From positions 118,747-182,746 of the forward strand of contig CALKJI010000009.1 of assembly GCA_937995655.1 (NCBI GenBank): 64,000 nucleotides of DNA. The letters are read 5' to 3'. Under the pieces are notes generated by a model. The model worked only from the letters and a program-made list of their open reading frames with translations. It did not search any database and was not told the DNA's origin. Numbering within the stretch: the first letter of the stretch is position 1; the number at the start of each line of letters is the position of its first letter. Below, piece after piece: positions 35,528-44,574 of the stretch. Made by a program: the position numbers and the translations under genes. Source of the stretch: an uncultured Pseudothermotoga sp. (GTDB lineage: Bacteria > Thermotogota > Thermotogae > Thermotogales > DSM-5069).

Positions 35528-36414
35528 AAGTAGGAGGACAAGCGATCATCGAAGGTGTATTGATGATGGGCAAGAACATCTCAATAGCTGTTAGAGATAA
35601 CAAAGGAACGATAGTGGTTGAAGAGATAAGTAAGAAAACACCAACCAGTTCCAAGTTGTTCAAAGTGATTTTCTTGAGAGGAATTATCAGTCTTTATTAT
35701 TCACTTTACTACGGGATATATGCACTTGACAGGTCGGCCGAGATCAGTTCCGGGCAAAAAATGAAAAAGTCAGAAACTGTTTCATCTTTGCTCTTTGCAA
35801 TTGCTTTAGCTATAGGTCTTTTCTTCATACTGCCAATCTTGTTAACAGGTCTGGTGAAATCTTTGAAAGGTAAAGAGTTCGTCTTCTCTCTTGTTGAAGG
35901 CCTGATCAGGTTAGGTTTGTTCTTGCTTTATGTCTACGCCATCTCATTTTTCAAAGATGTGAAAAGAATTTTTCAGTATCACGGAGCCGAACATATGGTT
36001 ATAAATACATATGAATCGAATGAAGATTTAATTGTTGAAAACGTTAGAAAACACAGTACAATTCATCCAAGATGTGGAACAAGTTTTGCAATGATTTTTT
36101 TGATAATCTCCGTTATCATATTCAGTGTGCTTGGTTCATTGATCCATCTTGACATATTCGGAAAGATAATCAGCAGAGTAATACTAATCCCTGTGGTAGT
36201 GGGATTTTCCTATGAATTCTTACGAGTGTCTGCAAGAGGCTCAAGGTTCATGAAGATCTTAACTTCACCAGGCTTGGTCCTTCAAAAACTCACAACAGCC
36301 ACACCTGATGATTCACAAATTGAAGTTGCCATCGCTGCCCTTAGAAAAGCTGTAGGTGAAGAGGATAAAACAGATCATAAGAAAGATAACGAAGGCCCAG
36401 AGTTTTTCGGTTAA
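35524..36414 (+). CDS. DUF1385 membrane protein
   Basis: A 296-residue protein with the DUF1385 signature: the opening KVGGQAIIEGVLMMGKNISIAVRD, then FLRGIISLYYSLYYGI, several membrane helices, and the conserved FQYHGAEHMVINTYESNEDL and HPRCGTSFAMIFLIIS. Function unknown; in many bacteria it is next to prfA and rpmE. ATG at 35524 follows AAGGAGGAGAGAAA. Its last 102 bases overlap the convergent glycosyltransferase gene on the other strand. Confidence 0.9.
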   Translation: MKVGGQAIIEGVLMMGKNISIAVRDNKGTIVVEEISKKTPTSSKLFKVIFLRGIISLYYSLYYGIYALDRSAEISSGQKMKKSETVSSLLFAIALAIGLFFILPILLTGLVKSLKGKEFVFSLVEGLIRLGLFLLYVYAISFFKDVKRIFQYHGAEHMVINTYESNEDLIVENVRKHSTIHPRCGTSFAMIFLIISVIIFSVLGSLIHLDIFGKIISRVILIPVVVGFSYEFLRVSARGSRFMKILTSPGLVLQKLTTATPDDSQIEVAIAALRKAVGEEDKTDHKKDNEGPEFFG

Positions 36415-37191
36415 TCCAAGAAGATTGCACACAGATGAAAAAATCATCAGCAATGCTAAGGTTCGCCATACACCAATTTTTCTCATGAAAAAGTGATGAG
36501 TGTGGTTTTTGTCAGCCACAAAAGGATTTCTATGCCTGACGGCACGACGTAAAAAACTACTCACAACTTCATAAGCCGGATACCCTAAAAAGACGGTCGC
36601 ATAGCATAGATCACCTTTAAAAAACTGAAGGACCGCTAGTGGTAGAAGGGCACCTAAGATGGCTGCACCGCTATTTCCCAGGAAAGATCTTGCTTTCGGT
36701 AGATTGAAAGGTAGAAAGCCTGCAATCGCAAGAGCAAGACGCCACTCACCAACTAAGCATGCGCTAATCATAGATGTAGAGCAGGCAAGTCCATCCATTC
36801 CGTCTATCATATTCAATGCGTTAAACATAGACATAAACCAGAATATTTCTATGATCTTTGCGAAAAATCCCTGCAATGGATTTGCCAGAAAATACACTTG
36901 TGGAACATTCATCATCTGAACAAGTGCAATAATCAACTGAAGGGGAAGCTTGGTTTTATATGATAGCTGTTCTATATCATCAAAGATGCCAAAGAGAAAG
37001 GCAAGACATATGAGCAGCGCAACCCGTGGTTGATTGATCGTAACAAGCAAGGCAACAAAAATAGCTGTTCCGCCGGTCAAGGGTATAGGTGTTTTATGTA
37101 TCTTTCTTGCGCTTGGCATATCGGCCGGGAATTTCTGTGGAAAGAATCTTACAAACATTAGGCTCAAGCAGAAGCTTACTATGAAACTCAT
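36313..37191 (-). CDS. WecA/MraY-like phospho-sugar transferase (glycosyltransferase family 4)
   Basis: A 292-residue polytopic membrane enzyme that should attach a sugar-1-phosphate to undecaprenyl phosphate, starting a surface polysaccharide. Motifs: PSARKIHKTPIPLTGG (about residues 25-40), FGIFDDIEQLSYKTKLPLQ (DD), NALNMIDGMDGLA and the late HTHHFF. The otherwise conserved FxGDxGS reads FLGNSGA, so an Asp is Asn. It is a little shorter than WecA. Eleven bases upstream is the CapD-like epimerase. Its last membrane segment is encoded opposite the end of the DUF1385 gene. Confidence 0.87.
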   Translation of the reverse strand: MSFIVSFCLSLMFVRFFPQKFPADMPSARKIHKTPIPLTGGTAIFVALLVTINQPRVALLICLAFLFGIFDDIEQLSYKTKLPLQLIIALVQMMNVPQVYFLANPLQGFFAKIIEIFWFMSMFNALNMIDGMDGLACSTSMISACLVGEWRLALAIAGFLPFNLPKARSFLGNSGAAILGALLPLAVLQFFKGDLCYATVFLGYPAYEVVSSFLRRAVRHRNPFVADKNHTHHFFMRKIGVWRTLALLMIFSSVCNLLGLTEKLWAFVIFLMICFILFTYSFSKGSDGNFNL

Positions 37192-37201
37192 TTGTGACCT
37201 C

Positions 37202-38983
37202 TCATAACGATCTCAGAAAATCATAGATTTTCTGAGCCACGCGTTCTGGTTCGTTTGCAGCCATCTGTGCAATTTGATCTATAGTCTGGCATATAGTCTC
37301 GTAATCAATAGACTTTTTATTTTTCGCTATCATCACCTTTGGATGAGACGTGGGTAATACGACCTCATCTTCGTAAAAGAGCTCCTCTGTAATTTTCTCA
37401 CCATTTCTTATTCCCGTATAAACTATCTTTATATCCTGATCTGGTACAAGGCCGTGTAAGACTATCAAAGTTCTTGCAAGTTCATCTATGGAAACAGGTT
37501 TACCCATATCCAGTACGAACAAATCTTTATTCGTTCCCAAACTCATGGCTTGCAATATGAGTGACACAGCCTCGGATATGCTCATGAAGTATCTTGTCAT
37601 CTTCGGATCGGTGATAGTCAGTGGACCTCCTCTCTCAATTTGTGCCTTGAACTTTGGTATAACACTGCCTCTGCTACCTATTACATTGCCAAATCTAACG
37701 ATCACAAAACTCGTACTGCATTCACAATTCATGGAAAGAAGTAACAGCTCAGCCAATCTCTTAGTTGCACCCATGACAGACGATGGATTCACAGCTTTGT
37801 CGGTTGAAACAAATACCATTTTTTCTGTTCCGTATTTGCAACATAGTTTGGCAACCGTTTTGGTTCCAATAACATTTACCTTTATAGCTTCATATGGATT
37901 TTCCTCCATCAGTGGTACATGCTTATGGGCTGCAGCATGGAAAACTATTTGCGGTTGGATCGATTTAAAGACTTGTTCCATCCTGATTGAATCAGAGACA
38001 TCAGCTATCACACGTTCCCTGGGAATATTTGGATAACTCATTGATAGTTCTTCATCTATTTGGTATATACTATTCTCACCTTTGCCAAGTAGTACAAGTA
38101 AGGACGGCTCAAGGTTTGCAAGTTGTCTGCACAGTTCGCTGCCTATACTTCCACCAGCACCAGTCACCAATATCCTTTTTCCTTTTATGAAAGATCTGAT
38201 AGTTTGCAAATCTACCTTCGTTTCCTCTCTACCAAGCAAATCTTCCAATGTTAATTCTCTCAAATAACCTACCTTTGCTTGTCTGTCTGTCAATTCATAT
38301 ATTCCAGGAAGGGTACGAATCTTTACAATCTTTGGATCAATTGAAGAGACAATTCTCCTCAGCTGCTGGGCACTCGCTGATGGAATGGCTATTATGACTT
38401 CATCGGCCTTCAAAAATTGAATAAACTCTTTGGCGCGCTCGATGGGACCATAGACCGGCACACCGTGGATCTTTCTACCTATCTTTCTTGGAGAATCATC
38501 TAAGAAACCCACGACCTTCCCAAGATTTGGCCTGTGTTCAAAATCTTCAAGCAACATTGTTCCTGCATCGCCTGCACCTACTATGAGCACTCTCTTTTTA
38601 CCAGATGGTTGTACGCTGTTGAGCCACTGCCAGAAAAAACGACTTGACATCAAAAGCATCGCTGAGCCAAGAAAAGTCATCATACCAACCGATCGAGGCA
38701 TGACAATGGATCTCACCAGATAGAAGAACATAATAGAGAACAAATAAGTTAAAATCGATCCTCGAATTAGAACAATCATATCTTTGAAAGATGCATATAA
38801 CCAAACTATGTTGTAAGTACCATTGGCCAGGTAAACAATCATCGCTATCAGACAATAAATTGGTATACTGGGAAAATACTTCACAAGCTCTGGCCAGTCA
38901 AAACCAAGCCTAACAAACAGTGCTATAACTCCAGCAAAGAAAGTCAGAGCAACATCCAAAGCAAAAAGAATAAGTTTTCTCAA
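37202..38983 (-). CDS. Polysaccharide biosynthesis protein, CapD/WbpM-like UDP-sugar 4,6-dehydratase
   Basis: A 593-residue membrane-anchored nucleotide-sugar enzyme. Four membrane helices occupy about residues 1-120; a Rossmann-like domain starts at KRVLIVGAGDAGTMLLEDF (about 130); the catalytic SDR domain starts at KGKRILVTGAGGSIGSELCRQL (about 270-295) and contains FHAAAHKHVPLME, VFVSTDKAVNPSSVMGATKR and RFGNVIGSRGSVIPKF. These fit the PglF/WbpM group that forms 4-keto-6-deoxy UDP-GlcNAc. The product would be a sugar used by the adjacent WecA-like transferase. Confidence 0.92.
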   Translation of the reverse strand: MRKLILFALDVALTFFAGVIALFVRLGFDWPELVKYFPSIPIYCLIAMIVYLANGTYNIVWLYASFKDMIVLIRGSILTYLFSIMFFYLVRSIVMPRSVGMMTFLGSAMLLMSSRFFWQWLNSVQPSGKKRVLIVGAGDAGTMLLEDFEHRPNLGKVVGFLDDSPRKIGRKIHGVPVYGPIERAKEFIQFLKADEVIIAIPSASAQQLRRIVSSIDPKIVKIRTLPGIYELTDRQAKVGYLRELTLEDLLGREETKVDLQTIRSFIKGKRILVTGAGGSIGSELCRQLANLEPSLLVLLGKGENSIYQIDEELSMSYPNIPRERVIADVSDSIRMEQVFKSIQPQIVFHAAAHKHVPLMEENPYEAIKVNVIGTKTVAKLCCKYGTEKMVFVSTDKAVNPSSVMGATKRLAELLLLSMNCECSTSFVIVRFGNVIGSRGSVIPKFKAQIERGGPLTITDPKMTRYFMSISEAVSLILQAMSLGTNKDLFVLDMGKPVSIDELARTLIVLHGLVPDQDIKIVYTGIRNGEKITEELFYEDEVVLPTSHPKVMIAKNKKSIDYETICQTIDQIAQMAANEPERVAQKIYDFLRSL

Positions 38984-38987
38984 TATT

Positions 38988-40487
38988 TCACCACCTTGTA
39001 GTCAATCGCGTCCCCGCCCTGGGGACAATATCGTACTTCTTGAGAATCTGACGAATATCTTCAGTAACGTAAACTCTCACTATTTGTACCAAATTGTTTG
39101 CCATCAACTGGTATGCTGGATAATCTCTGAGAAACTCCTCTAAAGAAAAGATGTCATCCTTTGAAGAATCATAAAGATACACATTGCTTCTGAGAAACTC
39201 GTCGGGGTGGACAAGCGAGAGTTTATAGGGTGTGTCCGTTTTGAAGATTTCTTCAAAATCGTCCAAAATCTTTCTAAGTTCCTTTCTATCTTCTGCTGGA
39301 ATTTGAGAAGATTCAGAGAGATTTTCTAACCTCAATCTGATCTTTTGCAGTGTATCTGCTACAACACCCTTGCTCATAACTGAAGGATCAATACCGACAG
39401 TAGAGAAAGTGATCTCAGCGATCAGTTTCCATAGATCTCTTTTCTCAAAACGTCTCAGTAATTTGTACGCTTCTACTAAGTAATATTCATCTTCTTCCAA
39501 GTCAACCTTTCCATCTAGGAGATCTCCTTCACTGGCCTTGTATCTTTCTAATATATTTTCGAAGTGTAATTTTATTTGTGCAAAGATGAATTGATCTGTC
39601 AAATCGAGAAATTTTTCAAGATCGCTCACTTTTTGGGCAAGTTTAAGTGGTCTGTAAATCAATGAGAGCATCTGCTGAATCATTAAATCCGCTGCTCTTG
39701 ATGTCTTATGAAAATATACATTTTTATACATCATGAATCTTCCAAAAAGACTTGTATAGATCTGATCAAGTACTTTGGCGTGGTAACAAAGAATTTTTTG
39801 ACCATTCTTCTCTTTGATGAAAGAGTTCCTTATAATTCTGTCAACAGCTCCCATTCCAAAATGTGTAGTACCACTGTAGTAAGAATCACGCAAAAGAAAA
39901 TCAAGTCTGTCTGCACCTAGAGGGCCTTGAACAATATTGTACTCAACAGTTCCTAACTCTTCGCCTTGGAAAACTTCATCGACAAGATGCATCAGTGCCG
40001 AAAAAACATCTTTGTCGATTTTATCGGTCTTCAATGTTTCTGAAAGATCCTCGCAAATAGCCATTTTCATTCTCGGGTCGGATATCCTTTCATAAGATTT
40101 CATCATTTCATAAGGCATCATTTCCAGCAAGATCCTCTTTCTATACTCATCGTGACCATCCTCAAGTCCCATTTTTGCATACACCACATCATCAAATTGA
40201 TGGCTGAAAGGACCATGGCCTATATCATGTAACAAACCTGCGAGCCGAACGATTCTCCTCTTTGATGGGTCTTCAAAAAGTCTTGACCCATAAAGACCGC
40301 AGATATGCATTACTCCCAAGGAATGAGCAAATCTGTTGTGAGTGGCTCCAGGGTAAACTAGCTCGGCCCCTACAAGTTGAGAAAGATATCTCAATCTCTG
40401 TACAGGTCTTGTATCAATTGCTAGGATCTCTAAAGGATATAAGAAAATCTCTGAGTGTATAGGATCTCGTGATACTTTGTAATACAA
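38988..40487 (-). CDS. HD-domain phosphohydrolase, YdhJ/dGTPase-like
   Basis: A 499-residue protein. The HD motifs are NRFAHSLGVMHI (first His), LAGLLHDIGHGPFSHQFD (His-Asp) and the later QGPLGADRLDFLLRDSYYSG (Asp), typical of HD superfamily proteins annotated as YdhJ or putative dGTPases. The long C-terminus has charged helices (DLEEDEYYLVEAYKLLRRFEKR). The nucleotide substrate is not determined. TTG at 40487 is the start, with GAGGTGATC four bases before it. A promoter with the same 15-base motif as the divergent one lies upstream. Confidence 0.82.
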   Translation of the reverse strand: MYYKVSRDPIHSEIFLYPLEILAIDTRPVQRLRYLSQLVGAELVYPGATHNRFAHSLGVMHICGLYGSRLFEDPSKRRIVRLAGLLHDIGHGPFSHQFDDVVYAKMGLEDGHDEYRKRILLEMMPYEMMKSYERISDPRMKMAICEDLSETLKTDKIDKDVFSALMHLVDEVFQGEELGTVEYNIVQGPLGADRLDFLLRDSYYSGTTHFGMGAVDRIIRNSFIKEKNGQKILCYHAKVLDQIYTSLFGRFMMYKNVYFHKTSRAADLMIQQMLSLIYRPLKLAQKVSDLEKFLDLTDQFIFAQIKLHFENILERYKASEGDLLDGKVDLEEDEYYLVEAYKLLRRFEKRDLWKLIAEITFSTVGIDPSVMSKGVVADTLQKIRLRLENLSESSQIPAEDRKELRKILDDFEEIFKTDTPYKLSLVHPDEFLRSNVYLYDSSKDDIFSLEEFLRDYPAYQLMANNLVQIVRVYVTEDIRQILKKYDIVPRAGTRLTTRW

Positions 40488-40513
40488 GAAAGATCACCTC
40501 TCTCAAACTCTCA

Positions 40514-40544
40514 AAAGATTATACTATATACGGGAAATTGCCAA
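40514..40544 (-). promoter_or_regulatory. Promoter of the HD-domain gene with shared motif
   Basis: On the minus strand TTGGCA (40539-40544) and TATAAT (40518-40523) are 15 bases apart; the spacing is short. On the plus strand the -10 lies within AAAGATTATA (40514-40523) then C and TATA, identical at 14 of 15 positions to the motif around the divergent -10 at 40657. Confidence 0.5.
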
Positions 40545-40645
40545 ATTTGCTAAAGAGATTTAAATGGCACGCAAGAAAACCCACAGTCTTTTTCTATCTG
40601 ATTCATCGAGAAAAATCTTCGCCAAAGATTCTTCAGACGCAATCG

Positions 40646-40666
40646 AAAGATTATAGTATAATCTTT
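40646..40666 (+). promoter_or_regulatory. -10 region inside a perfect 21-bp palindrome
   Basis: Arms AAAGATTATA (40646-40655) and TATAATCTTT (40657-40666) flank a single G. TATAAT at 40657-40662 is the likely -10 of the DUF2344-to-dnaE operon, with a weak -35 (TTCAGA, 40632-40637). A repressor covering this palindrome would block the -10. Confidence 0.55.
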
Positions 40667-40688
40667 GAGTCAAAAAACGGGAGGTCAA

Positions 40689-41327
40689 ATGTACGTCATC
40701 GTAAAGTATAAGAAATACGGTTTCATGAGATTTTTATCGGCAATAGAAACAGCAAATCTTATCGAGAGAAATATCCGTCGTTCTGGCATATCTATCACAC
40801 TAAGCAAAGGTTTTCACCAGAAGATAAGAATCTCTTATCTTGATCCAATGCCAACTGGTGTTGTAAACCTTGCGTTGTATGTCAGAATTGAGTTACAATA
40901 TATGAACAATGGTGTTCTGAAAAAATTGAGAAAAAGTTCCGTGCAAGGATTGTATCCTTCAAGTCTGTGGTGGACAGACCTGAACTTCAACAGAGTTGTC
41001 ACAGGTTATGCATTTAGGGTATTAATCCCAAAGAACTGTGTCGATCTTTCTCGATATGATCCTAATGCGAAGATAGAAGTGCCTGAGAAGTCAAAATTTG
41101 GCACAGTTGGAGATTTTTTTGAAAATATAGAATTTAACTTCCAAGGTGAATTTATTATGATAAGATATTTACAGCGAAAAGATAAACTACTCCGATCGAG
41201 GTATTTGTATGAGCCGATCTTAACGGGAAAAGATTGTTTCGTACTGACACAGTGTACAGAAGCTCTTTGTAACGGTAGAAAACTCTCGGAACTTTTGGAG
41301 GAGACAGCATGGGCTACAGAGTGCTAG
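40689..41327 (+). CDS. TIGR03936/DUF2344 family protein
   Basis: A 212-residue protein. The start YVIVKYKKYGFMRFLSAIETANLIERNIRRSGISITLSKGFHQKIRISYLDPMPTGV matches DUF2344 (radical SAM-linked protein), in which FMRFLSH-like and GFHPRPKISFA-like motifs are typical; here the second reads GFHQKIRISYL. In most genomes it is fused to, or directly follows, a B12-type radical SAM protein; none is found in this window. ATG at 40689 has GGGAGGTC upstream; the frame open further upstream is not used. The CheY-like gene overlaps its end by 19 bases. Confidence 0.78.
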   Translation: MYVIVKYKKYGFMRFLSAIETANLIERNIRRSGISITLSKGFHQKIRISYLDPMPTGVVNLALYVRIELQYMNNGVLKKLRKSSVQGLYPSSLWWTDLNFNRVVTGYAFRVLIPKNCVDLSRYDPNAKIEVPEKSKFGTVGDFFENIEFNFQGEFIMIRYLQRKDKLLRSRYLYEPILTGKDCFVLTQCTEALCNGRKLSELLEETAWATEC

Positions 41328-41683
41328 TTGTTGATGACTCGGAGGTTTTGAGAAAAATAGTGAGTTTCAATCTTGTAAAGGAAGGATACTCTGTTGATGA
41401 AGCAAGGGACGGAAAGGAAGCCCTCGAGAAATTGCAACAAGCTAAACCAGACCTTGTGATACTAGATATAATGATGCCCTATGTTGATGGCTTCGAGGTT
41501 CTCAGAAGAATGAGGAAAGATCCTATTCTTGCTGATGTCCCTGTGATAGTGTTGACTGCTAAGGGCGGTGAAGATGATCCAAAAACAGCCCTTGAACTTG
41601 GTGCAAATAGTTTCCTAACAAAACCTTTCAGCCCATTGAAACTGCTTGAGGAAGTTCGTAGGGTGATACAGCGTGGAACATGA
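41309..41683 (+). CDS. CheY-like single-domain response regulator
   Basis: A 124-residue receiver domain with no output domain. It has VVDDSE, Asp in LVILDIMMPYVDGFEVL (about residue 54), Thr in VLTAKG and Lys in LTKPFSP. It is followed immediately by an RsbU-type phosphatase overlapping it by 11 bases, which suggests they work together as a switch. Chemotaxis is an alternative role given cheR downstream. Confidence 0.9.
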   Translation: MGYRVLVVDDSEVLRKIVSFNLVKEGYSVDEARDGKEALEKLQQAKPDLVILDIMMPYVDGFEVLRRMRKDPILADVPVIVLTAKGGEDDPKTALELGANSFLTKPFSPLKLLEEVRRVIQRGT

Positions 41684-43037
41684 AATCAAACAAGTCTATG
41701 AAAAAATCTCCAAAGCCACTAATCTTCCACCATATCAAGGTATGGCAAGTTTGAAAGACATAGTCATAGCCGTTGACACAATTTTATCCGAACTGAACGA
41801 GCGTCGAAAAGATTATACAAAACTGCTTGAAGAACACATTGAAGAGCTCTCAAAGACCTATCAAGAAATCTCCACTCTTTTTGAACTAAACAACATCTTC
41901 ACAAATGTAGTCGACCCATCTGAGGCCCCTGAGCCGCTTGTCGAGTTACTCCGACAGACTATACCGTTCTCAGGAATCTCCATTGAACTAAATGTTGCTG
42001 ATAGACATATTCATCACGAGAAAATCTTCAAAATGAACGATGAAGCTTTCCAGAGCGCAAAACGAATAATAGATAAAGAAGACGATAACGTAATTTTGAT
42101 AGAACCGGATCATAATTATTGCGTTCGGAATCTGTTGTCTGTTCCGGTAAAAAGCGGTAAATCTCTCTGGGGAAGGATCACACTGATCGAAAGGACACCA
42201 GATATCTTCACAGCAGCCGACAGAAAGATTCTTGAGGCGGCTGCTCATCAATTGTCGGCTGTGTGTGAACGGTATGTAAGATTGAAACGAGAGGTAGAAA
42301 GAGAAAGACTAAGAGAACAACTTGAAATAGCTAGGCAAATACAGATGAGGCTCTTTCCAAAGAAGATACCGAATTTGAGCTATGTTGAAATCAGTGCCGA
42401 TACAATTCCTGCGATCCAAGTTGGAGGAGACTATTATGATATCTTGATCAGAGAAGGAAGGGTATTTATTACCGTTGCCGACGTATCAGGGAAGGGTATA
42501 CCGGCGGCTTTGATGATGACATCTTTACGCAGTGCCTTGAGAACCCTTTCAAACAGTACCGACAGTGTATCAAAACTTGCCGAACTGTTGAATAACGTTC
42601 TTTGTGATGATCTTGAGGAAGACAGGTTTGTAACCATGGTTATGCTGTGCTTGCATTGTGATGGCACACTTCAGATCGTGAATGCCGGTCATAATCCTGT
42701 GCTGTTTGTCAATGAGAATGGTTTGAACACTTTGGAGGCACAAAGTTTACCACTTGGAATAATGAAGGATATAGATTACAGGGCGTTGGAGATGAAAATG
42801 AAACCAGGTGATATTCTTGTTGCTTATACAGATGGTGTGATTGAAAGTCGTGACATAGATGGTAATGAGTATGGACTGGAAAGATTGTGTAAGTTGATCC
42901 TTCAATCAAAGAATGATAACGTTGCTCAAATTTTGGAAAAACTGAAGAAGGATCTCGATGATTTTTCTAACCAGACCCAGAGACATGACGATACGACGAT
43001 AACAGTGATAAAATATCTTGGAGAGAACTTTTCTTAG
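41673..43037 (+). CDS. SpoIIE/RsbU-type PP2C serine phosphatase with GAF-like domain
   Basis: A 454-residue protein. The N-terminus (about 30-75) is a coiled coil, then a GAF-like sensor (about 85-205) and a PP2C-like SpoIIE domain (about 225-450). The catalytic acidic sites appear in [37 protein letters not shown] and later [16 protein letters not shown]. It likely dephosphorylates an anti-sigma-factor antagonist, though none is in the window. Start: GTG at 41673 with AGGGTGATACAGC upstream. Confidence 0.88.
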   Translation: MEHEIKQVYEKISKATNLPPYQGMASLKDIVIAVDTILSELNERRKDYTKLLEEHIEELSKTYQEISTLFELNNIFTNVVDPSEAPEPLVELLRQTIPFSGISIELNVADRHIHHEKIFKMNDEAFQSAKRIIDKEDDNVILIEPDHNYCVRNLLSVPVKSGKSLWGRITLIERTPDIFTAADRKILEAAAHQLSAVCERYVRLKREVERERLREQLEIARQIQMRLFPKKIPNLSYVEISADTIPAIQVGGDYYDILIREGRVFITVADVSGKGIPAALMMTSLRSALRTLSNSTDSVSKLAELLNNVLCDDLEEDRFVTMVMLCLHCDGTLQIVNAGHNPVLFVNENGLNTLEAQSLPLGIMKDIDYRALEMKMKPGDILVAYTDGVIESRDIDGNEYGLERLCKLILQSKNDNVAQILEKLKKDLDDFSNQTQRHDDTTITVIKYLGENFS

Positions 43038-43048
43038 GAGGGAAGAAG

Positions 43049-43810
43049 ATGTCTGGTCATAACAAATGGGCAAATATCAAACATCGAAAGATGGCACAAG
43101 ACGCAAAGCGTTCTCAGATGTTCACAAAACTGATCAGGGAACTGATCGTTGCTGCCCGGGAAGGCGGGGGCGACCCAGACATGAATCCAAGACTGAGAAC
43201 GGCGATCGAAAAAGCTAAGGAAGCAAACATGCCTAAGGATAACATCGAAAAAGCTATTAAGCGTGGCACAGGTGAACTAGAAGGAGTAGATTATCAGGAG
43301 ATCATCTACGAAGCTTACGGCCCTGCAGGCGTGGCATTGTATATCAGAGCTCTGACAGATAACAAGAACAGGACGGCTCAGGAACTAAGACATGTCTTGA
43401 GCAGACATGGAGGAAGCCTTGCTGACCTTGGCGCAGTCAGCTGGATCTTCGAACGAAAGGGAATCATCAACGTACCACGTGGTCAGGTAGCAAATGTTGA
43501 AGAAGTAGTTATGTTAGCAATTGATGCAGGTGCTGAAGATATCAACGACCAAGATGATCCAATAAGAATAGTCACATCAACAGAGAGTCTCACATCAGTC
43601 AAAGAAGCACTCGAGAAAAATGGTTATAAAGTCGATGCAAACATATCTTATGTTCCTAAGAACACTGTCCAAGTAACTGGAAAAGATGCTGAAAGAATCC
43701 TGACTTTACTGAATGCACTTGAAGACATGGACGATGTGCAAGATGTGTATTCCAATTTCGAGATGGACGATGCCGAGATGGAGGCACTGCTTTCACAAAT
43801 GAATCAATGA
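43049..43810 (+). CDS. yebC: YebC/PmpR-family (TACO1) protein
   Basis: A 253-residue protein of the YebC/TACO1 family, begun by [22 protein letters not shown] and with [67 protein letters not shown]. Members were called transcription regulators, and recent work connects the family to ribosome function at proline stretches. Length is normal. GGAGGGAAGAAG precedes the ATG; the next gene overlaps its stop by four bases. Confidence 0.95.
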   Translation: MSGHNKWANIKHRKMAQDAKRSQMFTKLIRELIVAAREGGGDPDMNPRLRTAIEKAKEANMPKDNIEKAIKRGTGELEGVDYQEIIYEAYGPAGVALYIRALTDNKNRTAQELRHVLSRHGGSLADLGAVSWIFERKGIINVPRGQVANVEEVVMLAIDAGAEDINDQDDPIRIVTSTESLTSVKEALEKNGYKVDANISYVPKNTVQVTGKDAERILTLLNALEDMDDVQDVYSNFEMDDAEMEALLSQMNQ

Positions 43811-44574
43811 AGAGTATACTGTTTTTATTGATAATAATGCCGGTTTATCTTTTAGCTGCCGTGGTGAACCTTGATTTTGCCGTTGGCAGCTACTCTTGGT
43901 TTGGTCTATCAATAACCCCACAAGTTCAATTTTGGCGTGTTCAAGCCGATCTTGCATTCACCTTAGGACTCGTTGTTGATGGATCAGGATTCAAAGTTGT
44001 GCCTATCTACGAACCCTTTGACAACTTAAAATACCTCTCACTGGATCTTGATAACGGTGGAGCAAAATACGTCGTACCTTACAATGGCTGGTTAACTTAT
44101 AGCAATGTTGAATACCAAACTCATACATTGAGTTTGTGGGGACTCAATGGTTCTGTTGGATTCGTTATACAGAAAAACTATGCCTTGTTCTTTAAAGTCC
44201 CATATTTTTCTATCTGTGTTGATAGCAATTCTGGTTACCATATGGGTGTGCCGGTGAGATTTGGTGATTTACAGATAGAACCCTTTGTATCTAATTATGG
44301 CTATGGAGTAGGTTTTTCTTTAAATGAAATCTCCGGCTTTTTTATACCAAACATGGGTTTGAGAATTAGTCTCGCGTTGAATAGATTGTTTTTCTTTGGT
44401 CAGTATCTTGGAGGCAAAACTAACGTTGGATTCGGTTGGTTCAACAAAGATGAGTGGATCTTGATAACGAGTGAATCGCTCGATGTGCGAAAAAAGATAG
44501 ATAAAATTCATCTGACACTTTATATCGAGAAGGAGCGGTGGTATGCAGGACTTTCTTTCCCAGTTTTCTGGTGA
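43807..44574 (+). CDS. Exported beta-barrel-like protein of unknown function
   Basis: A 255-residue protein with a signal peptide (about residues 1-18, [16 protein letters not shown]). The mature part is dominated by alternating hydrophobic and aromatic residues with frequent Gly, Tyr and Phe (for example [31 protein letters not shown]), and ends in LSFPVFW. A terminal aromatic residue and strand pattern resemble outer-membrane barrels, and the Thermotogae sheath holds such proteins. No family recognised. The cheR gene begins inside its last 32 bases. Confidence 0.55.
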   Translation: MKSILFLLIIMPVYLLAAVVNLDFAVGSYSWFGLSITPQVQFWRVQADLAFTLGLVVDGSGFKVVPIYEPFDNLKYLSLDLDNGGAKYVVPYNGWLTYSNVEYQTHTLSLWGLNGSVGFVIQKNYALFFKVPYFSICVDSNSGYHMGVPVRFGDLQIEPFVSNYGYGVGFSLNEISGFFIPNMGLRISLALNRLFFFGQYLGGKTNVGFGWFNKDEWILITSESLDVRKKIDKIHLTLYIEKERWYAGLSFPVFW

